A stretch of 64,000 nucleotides of DNA from Salvator merianae (GCA_003586115.2 QVOM02000116.1:31349062-31413061); one strand, 5' to 3'. Counted from the stretch's first letter, positions 14,301 through 25,194 are shown. The notes: a model not told the origin generated them from the letters alone. Translations and numbers: made by a program.

Positions 14301-17300
14301 AAAAGACACTACCATCTCAAGACTAAACTGGTTTTGAACTTTATATGAAATTTTTTGCAATTTTCCCTAGCCTGGACTAGGACCAGTTCAAGGCATTTAT
14401 TTGTGCCTTCATTTTCTTCCTTCTCTACATGTTACTGTGGTTTAAAATACAGTCCTTGTAGCCTTTTCTTTCCCTTTATTATACATTAAAAAATTTACAG
14501 TGTGCGTTTAGATAAAAAAAGCTTTCTTAAACATACCCAGTTCCTTTTCATTTTTGCTCTTTCCAGTAATTTTTGATGTAGCTCCTTCCCAATTCCATTT
14601 TCAAATCTTTTTACTATGTCTTGAGTTCTTTCATACTCATCGTCATTCAGAAATGGTCGCACTGTAAAATCAAACACTTATTTGGAATAAAAAGAATCTG
14701 AACACATTTCTGTCTGCACATCAAGTTGTATTTAAATTCTGGAATTGCTACACAGCATGGTTTTTAGCAATCAAATAGTAGTACTGTTACAAGGTATGCA
14801 GTGTTTCTAAAAGTTATCTAGGTTGCAAAAGGAAAATTTAAAAATGTGTCTTAGCTGGTATTTCTTTCATATAATGCGTGGCAGCTTTTGATAATAAATC
14901 GAAACAGTGAAAAGCCCTTGTTTTGCCCTCGTTGTGGAGCTACTCTCATACCTATTCCAGAAGTTACAAGTGGTACAAAATGTGACAACTGAATTGTTAA
15001 GTAAGATGCCGGTGTGTGCCCACACCGTATCAGCTGCCAGTTAAATCAAATTTAAGGTTTTATGCTTCTCATATACAGCCAGAAACCAAGATAGCAAGAT
15101 AGCTTAAAGGATACTGTCCCTATTACAAGCCTGCAAGACCCTGAGACCATCTGGGGAGCTCCTGCTACAGGGCCCACAAAATACAAAATGTCATCTCATG
15201 ATAGCCTGCAGTCAGCCCACTTATCTTGTGGAAGATCCTTTCTGCACCTACAACAGCAATTTTTATGTAGCTACTGTTATATATATTGAACCTGTACAGC
15301 TTTAACAGAACCCTGGGATCTGGACCAGACAGTGCCAGAGACATTTATAGCAATGGGACTTGCACTGAAATCAGAATCCCATTTCAGGTAACAGAATTGT
15401 AACCCTTGGGTGGGCTCATTCAAAAGTTTTCTTGTTTTTCCTGTTAAAACTTGTTTTTGCATTACAACTTAGTCCTGTCAACTTGTGGCAGGAAGGCAAC
15501 ACTTAATGGTTCATGCCTTGGATGAAAGTACCTACAAGATTGACATGGTAATGTGGGGGCCAATTTGAATAAGTGATTGGACTAATGCAACTTGTTTATG
15601 TGTTTTGGAAAGCCTGAATGCTGCCCCAACTTCCTCATTTGCCCCTTTCCCCACCTGAACAACCCGTTTTCGTGACTGACTCAAGGGTAGGTTTCTGGGT
15701 ATAAAAACTGGTGACTCCCTCTATTCATTGTCTTGAGTTCGCTGCAAGAGCTGAACTCTAGTCTTTGTCTTTTTCAAAGTTCATCATATCCTTCTTTCAA
15801 CAAGAGCTGAACTGTGGTCCATCGTCAACTACATGCGCTGTGTGTGTTTGAGCTCCAGAGAGCTGCAGGCTAACTACTTTGCCAAAATAGCTCCAGAGAC
15901 ATGAGATTTGAAGTTACTTCTCTTCCTACAAGCTTGCTGCATGTGACAGGATCAAGGTGGCTTGATCTTTCTGTGTATCATTGCCACCAGACCCAATATC
16001 TCACTTTGCCAGTACTAAGAGGAGAGAAGTTAGCCCAAGCACTAGTGCTTCTGCCTTCCCTTTAAGCCTTTGTGTGTGTGTCTATGTGTTTGTGCTTTGG
16101 TACTTTTGTTAACCACTGAGAAGACCTTCCCTGAGCAAGAGAAGCCTTTGAGAAAGGCATAATTCTCTCTGCTGCCCGAAGTTTTCTTCCTTTCCTTTCC
16201 ATAGCTTCCCCTCTCAATTTGCATTGAACTTATTCCTCTTCTCCCAATTCCCCTTCTCTCTTGGTCTTTTAGTTTTAGAGTTATATTTCAGTTAAAAAAA
16301 CTGTTTAAATGAAAAAGGGAGACTGTGGCTTGGCCAATTCATCAGTTGTCCCAATTCATTTCGGAGGCGCAACTGATGCCTCCTCTTTCATAGCAACAAA
16401 TTCTGAGTGGCTAGGATGCCTTGCTGAGCTCTCTATTTCACTTCCTTATTTACTTGATCTAGTGCTCTGTCACTTAGCTTTAAGCCTGAGAAGCAGCGGA
16501 AACTTGTACTTTATTTCTTGCACAAGTTAACAGCTAACTGTCTCTGTCTCTGCAAGTAAAACCTTGTGTCCCTGCCACAGCTACAGCTCTACTTTCCTTG
16601 TGAAAGTGCCTCACTATTAGTTACATGTTACCATTTGACTAATTCGCTCAGTATTGAAATTGTTTTTACTGGCACTTGCTTGTAATAATTTTAACATCTG
16701 TTACAACAGAGGTAACATAATAAAAAGCAGAAACAATAAAACTAATACTTTAATAATTGTCTTTATGACTGCTGAAAGGAATTTGGCCATAGCCAAAGAA
16801 ACAGTGGAGTTTGTGTCTTTCAATAGAAACTTGACCATATCACTGTTGGGTTTCCCCAAAAGATGTCGAGTAACAGGTTGGATTAGTTTGTGTCACTGTT
16901 TATTACAGAAAGAGCATTTCAAAAGAACATGTTAAGTAGATTCAGGTTCTTGTTTACATAGGCAGACTGTTGAATTTACAAGGATGCCTTCATATCTCCC
17001 CAAAGTTATCTGGGTGGGAGAACATTAAGTAGGGCCCTGGTGAAGACAGACCTATGATTACTATTTGTTTGCATGTTTAAATAAGGAGCCATTTTTGGAA
17101 AATTGGGATATGTTAAGCCAAGTGAAAATGGAGAACAAGAAGAGTGTGCTTTTGAAATAAGATTTTGGTGGTGTATTAAGATCAGCCAAGTGTTTCCAAC
17201 TTCCTTGGAATCAGTTCAAATCTGTTGCCAGTTAAACTAAACTAGTAGTTCTTAAAATCCTGCTTGAATGTGAGAACACTGTAAAAACTCTCACAACACT

Positions 17301-18409
17301 AAAGACATACCTTTTCACCCAGGCATTCCCTATGTTTTCTTCTTAGCCCACTTGATTTTGAAATGTATTTAACTGCTTGAATCATTTTAAATTATTTGAC
17401 CTTTTTTAATGCTTATTTTTGTCTGCTTTGAGATTTTTTTGAGAAATGCAGTATATAAACATTTTAAATAAATGAAAATAATAATAAGCTTTTCAAAAAG
17501 GTATTATAATGAAATCTAGGCCATATACAGATGTAAACTCCACTGAATTCAATAGGACTAGCTCTCTTAACTGCCAAAAAATTATTTTGGAATTCCATTG
17601 CATTTAGTATAGCACATTTCTCAGTGCTTTGCAATACTGAGCAAATTTGTAGTTCAGCATATAGCAGCAACATCGTCTCTAAAATAAATAAATGATATTT
17701 TACTCATCGCTATCACTACATAACATAAATGGGTGTCTCTAACGCAAGGTAAGACTGGAGGAGAAGGTAATGACAAGCTGAATGGGATAAGTGTGCCCAC
17801 TATTCAGCAGCACATATTTCATGTATATGTGTGCTTGGGAGTGGAGAGTTAGATATCTCCAAAATAACGTTGAGAAGCAAAAAACAAAAATAAGAAACAA
17901 AAGTATTTTTTTCATCTATGGACTTTACTAGCAGAAAAGGTGCATCAATGGCTACTAGAATTAGATACCACCTCCAGGCTGGTGAGACAAGCAGGATGCC
18001 TCTAAAGGTCATTTGCAGACAATCGAGAACAAATGACACAAGATGTTGGACTACATGAGTTGTGGCCCAATTCAGCAGGGCTTCTCTGTTCTAAAAGCAA
18101 AGAAAAAATTCTGCTACTTTTCATATATGATAAAGTATTTTTCCACAATAACTGTGTTTCAGGATTCCTAATAACTTCAGGTTTAATGTGGAAGATATTT
18201 GGCCAAGAGAGAACACATAAGTGCTGTTTCCAATGGTTACTTTAGCTTCCACCAGAAGAAAAGCATACTTAGAAAGCATTAAAAATGGAAATACCTGAAT
18301 CAAGATACTTCTTCAAAGATTCATCCAGAGCAGGAACAGGCAATGAAGGAAGAGACCTCTGGAACTGAAATGTACGCTCTTCAGAAGAATCACTCACTTG
18401 GTTTTCCAT
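2208..18409 (-). CDS. CROT: Carnitine O-octanoyltransferase, 5' three-quarters (12 coding exons)
   Basis: This enzyme transfers medium-chain acyl groups between CoA and carnitine in peroxisomes, so that chain-shortened fatty acids can leave for mitochondria. Twelve exons splice in phase to 475 codons without a stop, and human CROT is about 612. The start reads MENQ, as in the human protein, followed by PSLPVP. Exon 3 carries EEWWLN and FEHYWP, typical of the choline/carnitine acyltransferase family. Exon 8 ends NGAFGSNCD and exon 9 begins HAP, which puts the catalytic His at residue 327, the position known for this enzyme. Exon 12 contains PGCCYETA and [10 protein letters not shown]. The C-terminal substrate-binding region and peroxisomal targeting end are not in the window; the gene continues left of base 1. 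A CpG-rich region at 23.4-23.75 kb probably starts the transcript. CRAT and CPT were considered, but the N-terminus and spacing fit CROT much better. Confidence 0.95.
2332..3814. other. CROT intron 11
   Basis: It holds the LINE 3' end at about 2595-2975. Nothing else was recognised. Confidence 0.6.
2595..2975 (+). mobile_element. CR1/L2-group LINE 3' end
   Basis: It encodes a decayed C-terminal tail of LINE ORF2, reading roughly [11 protein letters not shown], then [14 protein letters not shown], like the RAFSVAAPRLWNSLP tail of this group. An AT-rich 3' region with a 'gaactgcctgag' motif follows. Related copies are scattered through the window. Confidence 0.65.
3815..3945 (-). CDS. CROT: CROT coding exon 11
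   Basis: It codes residues 391-433 plus two bases. It contains [10 protein letters not shown] and [12 protein letters not shown], a highly conserved block of the family. The acceptor ends TTTTTCAG and the donor is GTAAGA. Confidence 0.95.
3946..5724. other. CROT intron 10
   Basis: No exon, repeat family or regulatory element could be recognised in this 1.8 kb. Confidence 0.5.
5725..5832 (-). CDS. CROT: CROT coding exon 10
   Basis: It codes residues 355-390, from [14 protein letters not shown] to [16 protein letters not shown], matching GSEKVRDIPLPEEL and KVLNDINQAKAQY in human CROT. The borders are TAAAACAG and GTATAT. Confidence 0.95.
5936..6019 (-). CDS. CROT: CROT coding exon 9 (catalytic His)
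   Basis: It codes residues 327-354 and opens with HAPLDAM, so the active-site His is the first codon of the exon. It ends with TQGKWK. The borders are GTTCCAG and GTATGG. Confidence 0.95.
6255..6530 (+). mobile_element. LINE 3' end fragment (CR1/L2 group)
   Basis: 'agtggccccagactgtggaa' and 'gccaggcaccttcactacat' match the coding tail of the family. The end 'cccatagggcaggataaaaa' with ATAAAT repeats is its typical 3' terminus. It lies in CROT intron 8. Confidence 0.55.
6702..6803 (-). CDS. CROT: CROT coding exon 8
   Basis: It codes residues 293-326, including [14 protein letters not shown] and the run NGAFGSNCD directly before the catalytic His. The borders are TTTACACAG and GTAAGT. Confidence 0.95.
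6804..7657. other. CROT intron 7
   Basis: A comparatively GC-rich patch at about 7080-7345 starts 'ggccgtttttgcacttatta', similar to the ends of the hairpin element at 41.0 kb. No matching right arm was found, so it is left unclassified. Confidence 0.3.
7658..7783 (-). CDS. CROT: CROT coding exon 7
   Basis: It codes residues 251-292. It reads [20 protein letters not shown] and then [12 protein letters not shown]. The borders are TCCCCCAAG and GTACTT, and both ends are phase 0. Confidence 0.94.
7878..7971 (-). CDS. CROT: CROT coding exon 6
   Basis: It codes residues 219-250. It reads [11 protein letters not shown] and [20 protein letters not shown], the family's (A/S)ALTS.ER..WA block. The acceptor is CTTCAAG, which lacks a strong pyrimidine run, and the donor is GTAGGG. 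Phase is kept on both sides. Confidence 0.93.
7972..9170. other. CROT intron 5
   Basis: Nothing recognisable was seen apart from AT-rich sequence. Confidence 0.5.
9171..9279 (-). CDS. CROT: CROT coding exon 5
   Basis: It codes residues 183-218 plus two bases. It contains [13 protein letters not shown] and LTPPEIF, which align to HIVVLCRGRAF and VTPPELL of the human enzyme. The acceptor is TTCTTCTAG and the donor GTGTGT. Confidence 0.94.
9280..12317. other. CROT intron 4
   Basis: It holds the Tc1-like element and, at about 11805-11880, a small piece resembling the minus-oriented LINE 3' ends. The remainder is unrecognised. Confidence 0.6.
10166..11530 (-). mobile_element. Decayed Tc1/mariner (Tc1-like) transposon
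   Basis: The left inverted repeat begins after a TA with 'cactgtgaaaaagtatttgc' and continues with 'cccccttcctgatttcttc', the arm of a Tc1-like family common in fish and frogs. The inner ends 'tgtgaaaaagtaatt' and 'caattattttctcacatg' face each other at about 10372 and 11433. Between them, the minus strand carries a transposase relic including EWPSQS before the third acidic residue. Stops, small deletions and a missing outer right arm show that it is dead. It lies in CROT intron 4. Confidence 0.85.
12318..12442 (-). CDS. CROT: CROT coding exon 4
   Basis: It codes residues 141-182 plus one base. It reads [20 protein letters not shown] and then [12 protein letters not shown], matching human CROT in order. 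The acceptor is CATTGCAG and the donor GTAATT. Confidence 0.95.
12546..12598. repeat. Short tandem repeat, about 18 bases, three imperfect copies
   Basis: 'tcaagatccccaactgta' recurs almost unchanged, with a first copy 'ttgatccccaactgca' and a partial third copy. It is intronic in CROT. Confidence 0.6.
12655..12960 (+). mobile_element. CR1-like LINE 3' UTR copy
   Basis: It starts 'aactagaaaaagtacagaaa' and runs through 'gaatgatccaggggctagaa'. It ends 'gacaggatgctggactagat' and 'ttatgttctta', the standard 3' end of a family abundant in squamates. An internal deletion joins the two halves. It lies in CROT intron 3. Confidence 0.75.
13401..13582 (-). CDS. CROT: CROT coding exon 3
   Basis: It codes residues 81-140 plus two bases. 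It contains [20 protein letters not shown] and [15 protein letters not shown], the conserved N-terminal signature of carnitine acyltransferases. The acceptor is TTTTTTCAG and the donor GTAAGA. Confidence 0.96.
13583..14536. other. CROT intron 2
   Basis: It holds an (ATTT)n run and a minus-oriented LINE 3' end at about 14120-14275. The rest is unrecognised. Confidence 0.5.
14120..14275 (-). mobile_element. LINE 3' end fragment
   Basis: 'tatttttatcctgccctata' followed by 'tctcagggcgggttacagca' is the reverse complement of the common AT-rich LINE/SINE 3' end seen elsewhere in the window. It begins with an (ATTT)n run. Confidence 0.55.
14537..14661 (-). CDS. CROT: CROT coding exon 2
   Basis: It codes residues 39-80 and completes the split Val codon after LDS. 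It reads [14 protein letters not shown] to [11 protein letters not shown], close to human CROT. The borders are TTTTACAG and GTATGT, and the exon ends in phase 0. Confidence 0.95.
17225..17475 (+). mobile_element. LINE 3' end fragment (CR1/L2 group)
   Basis: 'accttttcacccaggcattc', then 'gtctgctttgagattttttt', then 'gcagtatataaacattttaa' ending in ATAAATGA is the family's 3' region. Confidence 0.6.
17925..18105 (+). mobile_element. CR1-like LINE 3' end, truncated
   Basis: 'atcaatggctactagaatta', 'ccacctccaggctggtgaga' and 'agatgttggactacatgagt' are the final portion of the same family as the copy at 12.7 kb. Confidence 0.7.
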
Positions 18410-18418
18410 GGCATTAAT
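18295..18418 (-). CDS. CROT: CROT first coding exon
   Basis: The acceptor (TTTGTTGCAG) is followed by 9 untranslated bases and the ATG at 18409. It codes residues 1-38 plus one base, from [14 protein letters not shown] to KKYLDS, and ends at a GTATTT donor. The ATG context CCATGG is a good Kozak fit. Confidence 0.93.
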
Positions 18419-21400
18419 CTGCAACAAATAGAACTAATGGTAGAAAAATGACTACAATTAATTATATAGATCTTTCATATTTCCCAAAAGTGGAACCTCC
18501 TGCATGAGGGACTATGAGACAGGAGCACAATCTAAAGTTTTGTTTTTGAACCCCCAAAGGAGCCTTTATTTCTTCTTCTGAATACACGCACAACAAAATC
18601 ACCACGGAAGAGAAATTGAACAAATTGTTAGTCAATGTTCAGCAAAAGCAAAGGTCAATGATTCAGGCTTCTATGTCAAGCATCACATGGGGAGGTGGAA
18701 AATGTGTTGGGACACCAGCCTTCCTCCAGTCTCTGCTATGCTGAGGCCACTCAAACAAACAGATCTGCAGCTCAGTAACATCAGGATGGCTACAGATTTT
18801 CCACACCTAATTGAAAAACACAGTTTGAAACTAACATGGAAGAACAAAACACTTTCCCAAATGCTTAAATGCTGTGCAATCTCCTTTTTGCTTCCAACAC
18901 ACTCACCAAAACTGCTTCATATTAAAAACTTAATATAGCTGTCTTCTCCCTACGCTCACAACGCAACCATTCCTGTACCGATAATAGACACCTTCCCATA
19001 AGTCAAGAAAAACTGATCAGAGAAATGGGGCCATGTTATTCGAATATAATAAAACAGAAGTTCACATAACAAGTAGGCAGTGAAATTTTAGTTAAAATCC
19101 ATGCTATAAGCCTTTTGAACTTTGGTGACATATATATAAAGTTCTGCTGAAAGGGAGCTGCAGCTGCACAAGAACTGTCTTGGCTTTTCTATTAGTAATC
19201 AAGATGCACACACAAACTCATCGATTATCATCTTTTATCACTAAACTAGTAATTTGTATGTCCCCATATTTGTAGAACCACATTCCAAAAAGCAAGTCTG
19301 TTTTAAACAAACTGAAAGGAAAGGAAGAAGAAAAAAAAAAGCCATATTCCATAGGTTTTCAAAATTCTACACAGTGCAAGTATCACTGATACACAACAAT
19401 CTCCAGAGAATTTTGGAGAACAAAGCACTGAAAACTCTGGGACTCTTAGTTCTTCTGTGTCATTGCAGAATTAGCTTCCCAGGGTCCCCCAGCAAAAGGA
19501 AATTCTTTTGTTAATTTAATTATGCTGTGCAGATGAGCACCTCAAAATAAGTCTTCTACTTCTGCAAAAATCACACTTTGCTGTGCTCTCAAATTTTAAT
19601 ACAATGTTACCCAACACTTCTTTGAATTATGGGCATAAAACCCAATTTGGTCATCCTGAAGAAGGCTTAAATCACCAAAGGGAAAGGCATTATTTTAAAA
19701 AATCAAATTGTATATTGGTTATAGCAGAAAAATTCAACACTGTAATATAAACATGAACACAGAGGTTTGAATTTATACCAAGTAACAAAAAAAAGCAGAG
19801 GGTTTGGTAAAAGCCAAAAGGCAAGTGTCATGTCAGAAAGTTCGGGAACCACTAAGTTAAAGAAATACAAAGAAATACAAATACAATATACGATCATCAT
19901 GTCTGACCATTTGTGATTAAGAAGTCTCCTGCATTTATGAAAGCTCTGAAACATTTTAGGATGCTGTATCTTATTTCTGGGGTTTGAAAACATGCAAAAA
20001 CCTTCACAGATAACCAAAGGACAAATGTGACAGGCAGAGCTAGTTTACTCAAGTGCTCTTCCCTCCTCATGTACTGTACTAACCAAGCAAGACTTGTTAT
20101 GGCTATTTACTATTTTTATTAAAAGTTGTAACCTGCCCAGGGACCTTAGGGAGAATGGCCTTTGCCCTGGCCTTTGGCTAAATAAGGAAACAGCTTTTCC
20201 TCCCCATTTTCAGACATGTTCATTTTATATTGTTCTTAATGTTGTAAATAAATTCTGTTAATAAATAGTGATGTTACTCCATCAAATTATTTCACAATCT
20301 TATATATCTTTACTGAGAAATGCATTCCACTCAGTTGAAAAGGGTTTATTACTAAGTAAATGCTACTGGATTGCAGCTTTAACATTTCTTTAAAAAAAAA
20401 ATTTAATGAAAGGAACTAAGTATCTTCTTTCTTTGCCCCATCCTCTCTCTTTTTCCTTCTCTGTCACCTCACTGCAAAGAGTGAGATTCTAATGTCATGT
20501 AAACTCATGGACTATACACGTGACACCACTACAAGAAGCATCACATATCCTTCCATATATCGAATTTAAAAAACCAACCCAACAAGTTTATCTACTTTCC
20601 TTTTTCACTCCTGGAATGCACACTGAAAGCCAGCACCTTAAAAACAAGGCAGTACCATAACAGCGATGTTACCATTATCTGGGATGGGAAAACAGAACTG
20701 CAAGTACTGGTTGCAACTGCTCAGGGGGACATGACAATATTCCACCCTTATAGAAAGAACACCACCTGGACTGACTCATAAAATTCTTCCAATTTTTGTA
20801 CAATCAGCCCAACTTCTGCGATTCATAGATTACAATCAGAGCATACAAACACAGGGTAAGGATTTTCAGAGTTCCCAATAAATGCTCTAAAGGCAGCATC
20901 AAATCAGGTTTCACTGGCATGAACTTATTTTCCACAGTACCCTTCAGGATTTCTCTTTTGCATTATCTCAACTCTCTCCCCATTGTTCACTATCAGTAGG
21001 CTGTCTGATTTAGTAGGCTGTCTTTAGTCGGGCCCTGCCAATCTTAGGCTAGGTTCACACTGCACAACGGGAAGAGTGGGGCCATTCGTATTCTGTGCGC
21101 TGGAACAGTCCCACTCCCATCCAGCAGCGCTAGAAGAGCAAATAGCAAGCTCCCTGTTCTTCTCCTTGTGTGATGTCCTGACATTGGATGCCCGCCCACC
21201 CCTCGCTGTGATTGGGCGAGTGGATGTCATGTCCAGTGCATGTCGGCAGGGCGAGCCTTCAAGCCTTGAAGGTCCAAACCTAAAGGCCCCTTGACTCACA
21301 AGGCTGGAAGTGTAGCAGACGCACTGTTCCCGACACCACAGGACAGCTTGTAAGACTCAGCAAGTACGACTCAGGAAAGGGTTCAGCTGCAATGGATTGC

Positions 21401-21589
21401 AGTGCAAACACCTCATTCCAGCGATCTGCCTGGAACTGTCCCCACAGCAAGTGTGAAAAGGCTTTAAACTGATTTTCCTTTTAAACACTGAGCACACATT
21501 AAATACAAAAGCCCATTTTAAGCCTTGCAAATTCAACAAAGGTAAGTCTGGCATGGAGAACAGAATTCTACTTCAGGCTGCACTTAAAA

Positions 21590-21710
21590 TATTACTTACT
21601 TATTAATATTTTTATCCTGCCCTATACCCTGAAGTTTCAGAGCAGATTACAATTAGTTAAACATATACAGCACCTACATATATAAAACATGTATCATGCG
21701 AAAAACTACA
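21590..21710 (-). mobile_element. LINE 3' end fragment
   Basis: 'aatatttttatcctgcccta' and 'gtttcagagcagattacaat' match the 14.1 kb copy in the same orientation. Confidence 0.5.
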
Positions 21711-22109
21711 GGTCTAAGAAGATTAAAAACAGACATCTTGCTTTAACCCTGAACTCATTATTAGTCATAATTTCTTTCTTACACACCATCCAATATATCA
21801 TCTGACAAAAGACAAGACAAAACAAAATAGTCAGCTGGAAAATTTTAATTACACTTTTAGGGGTTGAGACTGCATTTAGATTCTTGAGTGTATGTCACAA
21901 GTACTATTGATCTCTGGTTGCTTGTCTTCTCTGTATAGACCATGAAGTCACTCAGAAGCACACAGCAAGAAATATGCCGGAAACATCACTGTGCACACAG
22001 GCAGCGTTCTGGCAACCCCTGATTGGAAATAGGAACACTGTGCCAATTAAGTTGGCCCTATTCATGACTGGAGTAGAACATTAGGTTGACATATGAAGTC
22101 CTAAATGGT

Positions 22110-22500
22110 TTTTCCCATAGAGACCTGCCTGAGTATTGAGACTGCAAGGAGACAGCATTGCTGAAGTACCATGTCCCTCAGAGGTGCAGAAAATGGTGGC
22201 ATGCAAGATAACTTTTCCTGTGGTGGCCCCCTAGACTTAGAAACAGTCGCCCTCTGGAGGTTTGCCAGACACCTTCAGTATATGGTTCGTGGCATCTGGT
22301 TAAAACATATCTCTTCACCCAGGCCTTTGATGTTTAGTTCCCTCTGAGTGTTGTCCTGCCAGGCAGGGAAGGAAAGAGGGATATATTTTAAGTATTTTAA
22401 GTTGTTTATGTATTTTATCTTTTTATGGTTGTGACCCATCCTGGGACCTTTGAGTGAAGGGTGAGATATAAAATAAATAAATATAAATAATAATAAAAAA
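22110..22500 (+). mobile_element. LINE 3' end with ORF2 tail relic
   Basis: It begins 'gacctgcctgagtattgaga', has the family's 'gtggccccctagacttagaa' and 'cacccaggcctttgatgttt' blocks, and ends 'gggtgagatataaaataaat' with ATAAATA repeats. Confidence 0.65.
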
Positions 22501-23429
22501 TAAAAACAAACATAAAGAGTATGTGCTGCCAAAAAAACACCTGCATAACTGTGCAAACATTTATCAAAGGGTGCAACCACACCCCCTACTTAAATTACTG
22601 GTGCATGTAAAGCACTTCTGTTGCTCTGGCTGCAGCAAAAGAAATAAAGCAAAAAAAACCCCAAAACTTTGGACGCTATTGAAGTTTACTGAAGCCTATG
22701 TTAAGTGAACCCTACGACCTAGAATCATCAAGATTTGAGTTCATTACCTGGATGTGGCTAAAGGATGACTCTTACTTGTCAAGGTTTTCCTAGATAAACA
22801 GCAGCAGTGTATGGGTGGATATGTTTTGCCAAGTCCTGTTGGAGGAACACCAGGGTGTGACATGAAACTGGATACAGCAGGAAAGCAGGGAAAAGGGGAT
22901 GGCACTGGGCCAGACAGACATGCAAAAGCGTACAACCGAAGTGCAGATTTAGGACTAGAGAAATATACCAGTGAATATCAGAGGTGGTTTGCACGGAAAC
23001 AAAAAGTAGCCTTCCTAAAAGTGGGGGTGGCTAACATCTTGCTGAAACTGTCCTAACCACAGATACATGAATGGGTTTTTAAAAATCTGTTTTTAATCCA
23101 ATGTTTCTTCAGAATCCACTATTTTGTTTCTATACTAAATTTCAAGTTCTGTTTTTGCTCTGTAAGCCGTCCGCAGAAGCTTAAGTATTGGGCGGGCATT
23201 CAAAACCAGTTTCTGTCTTGATATAACCCACTAAGCGACCTCGTAATTTGCAAGGTGGGAGTCATGTGCCTTTTTAGCCCCCCGCCTCCCCCCCTAAAAG
23301 TCGCAATGAACCAGAACCCCACCCGCAAGAGGCTGTTCATGAACCCCCTTTCCCACTTCAGGAGCAACCTCCTCCACTTTCCGTCGCGATTTTTCTCGCG
23401 CGCCCCTGGCTGCCCGCTTCCAGTTCCAA

Positions 23430-23760
23430 CTTACTTCAGCTGTGCGGGCCCGGCCGCTCGCGAAGCCTCGCAGAGGTCGTGGGTTGCGGCGCGAGTCTTC
23501 CAGAGTCCCTCAAACTAGAACGCAGGCAAAAACAGCAGACGCCGTTTGCCTCAGCGGCTCCGCTTCCAACTCACCTTTAGCCCAGATTCAGGCTCACACA
23601 GGAGGAGGCGGAGCGAAGTGCCAAGTCCTAGGCCTCTGCGAGGCGGGGCAACGGAGGCCGCACGTGAGGCGCGCTCTTGTGGGGTTGCGCACGCTCCTGC
23701 CCACGGGCAGGGCCACATGATGAGGCCTATAGACAGACAGGCCCCGTCCTCCCGCTAGGG
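23430..23760 (-). promoter_or_regulatory. CROT: CpG-rich promoter and likely untranslated first exon of CROT
   Basis: This stretch is much richer in G+C and CpG than its surroundings. On the minus strand it offers two good splice donors, GTGAGT with the exon ending near 23575 and GTAAGT near 23435. Either could join a 5' untranslated exon to the first coding exon 5 kb away. An Sp1-like GGCGGGGC box lies at 23642-23649 and a CACGTG E-box at 23661-23666. The transcription start cannot be fixed by reading. Confidence 0.6.
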
Positions 23761-24614
23761 TCTGTCTTTGAAGGCAAGTGAAGGAAAGGCATTGCGAAGC
23801 GAGGAGAGAAACAGACCAGGTCGGCGGCACTTCTTTTGTCCGCCTGCCTCAGTCTCTGCTATTTATCATTTCTTTCTCGAAGAACTGCTCGCTTTTTATT
23901 TGTGCAGTAGATGTCTCTGCCCTTTGGGTGTCACTGACTGCTGATTCTTCCCTTCCCTTAACTTTTCTAGGATTACTATGTTAAGTTTTTCACTCGAGTT
24001 GTCATTGCCTTCCGGTAACGGCTTGGTCAGCTCTGATGGCTACATTTGTGTCAGTTAACTCTACTGCACCCAGTTTTCACGAACATCGCCATGACCTTTA
24101 AAGGAGGTTATTATCATCTGCACAACTAGCAAACGCTACCTTGCATCCATATTCGTGGCATTATTTTTTAAAAGCCGTCTGCAGTGTAAATAGGGAAGAA
24201 AAGATTTTAGTAATTGCATTTTCTGCTGCAGGTGGCTGGGGATGGAAAGGACCTGGGGGAAATGCAAATAGAGTGATGGTGCCCACGGCATCTCCACAAA
24301 ATACATCTACCGAAACTTCCAATTCCTAAAGCATGGATGACTATGCTTTATATGGTGCTACATAATCCCTTCATAAATGGGTTGCTAAATATTACTGTGA
24401 TTCTGAGGAGAACATTTTCCAGAACATGAAGAGTAAACAGTGACTAAAAGATAAGCAGACTGTAACATAATACACCCACAAGAATCACCATGTTGAGACT
24501 AGATATTGCATAAACTATGGAAGTATTCCCAGATCATTTATCAGAAATTAGACAGGACAACATAGCATTATTAGTAGGACCCTGATGCAAATATCAATTC
24601 TAGAGTTAGAGCTC

Positions 24615-24830
24615 AGCTAATGGGCTATTAGAATTTATACCCAAGTACTGCCTCCAAGTTGGAGGGACAGGCAGCATGCTTTTAAAAAACATTTGCAGAG
24701 AGTTGAGCAGATGAAGGTTTTGTCTTTGTCTTAGCTCAGAAGCAATTGGTGGGCCACAGTGTGAGACAGGATGCTAGACTAGATGGATTGTAGCCAGCTG
24801 CAGCAGGGCTCCAGTTATGTTCTAAGGGAA
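24615..24830 (+). mobile_element. CR1-like LINE 3' end
   Basis: 'gtactgcctccaagttggag', 'gcaattggtgggccacagtg' and 'gacaggatgctagactagat' identify the family. The terminal 'ttatgttcta' is present. Confidence 0.72.
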
Positions 24831-24951
24831 TGGGCTGTGTGTGTGAGAGAGAGAGCGAAAGAATGTGTAATTTGCCTTTGAGGGAGCATAGAAAAAGTTA
24901 AATATGCCCTAGAATTCAGTTCAAATGCTGTTGACCACATTGATATATCCA

Positions 24952-25172
24952 TGGGTGCATTCATACCTACATTTTAATCCAGTTTCAGTCCAATTTCAGA
25001 GTGAGACAACACATCAGCAAAGTGACCAGTCATTTTCTTTTCGCTCTGTCTTACACCAAAGTGGATTTTCTGAGTTAGATAATGCTGAAAGCAAACAGCT
25101 CATCACTTTGTCAATGCGTTATCTCACTCTGAAAGTGGACTGAAACTGAATTAAAACTTAGGTGTGAACCCA
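24952..25172. repeat. Fold-back (MITE-like) element with arms of about 52 bases
   Basis: The left arm starts 'tgggtgcattcatacctaca' and includes 'cagtttcagtccaatttcag'. The right arm, read in reverse complement, starts 'tgggttcacacctaagtttt' and includes 'cagtttcagtccactttcag'. The arms pair with few mismatches around a loop of about 115 bases, and there is no coding capacity. This looks like a non-autonomous DNA transposon. Confidence 0.7.
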
Positions 25173-25194
25173 GCTCATGTATGTTTTTCTCAAC

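Larger units (their letters stand above)
14662..18294. other. CROT intron 1b, between coding exons 1 and 2
   Basis: It holds an LTR-like stretch near 15.5-15.8 kb, a LINE 3' end at 17225-17475 and a CR1-like 3' end at 17925-18105. No additional exon was found. Confidence 0.5.
18419..23429. other. CROT 5' intron
   Basis: It lies between the putative untranslated first exon and the ATG exon. It contains LINE 3' fragments at 21590-21710 and 22110-22500, and a GC-richer patch at 21040-21310 that begins with a 'ggctaggttcacact' motif. No coding exon was recognised. Confidence 0.5.
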
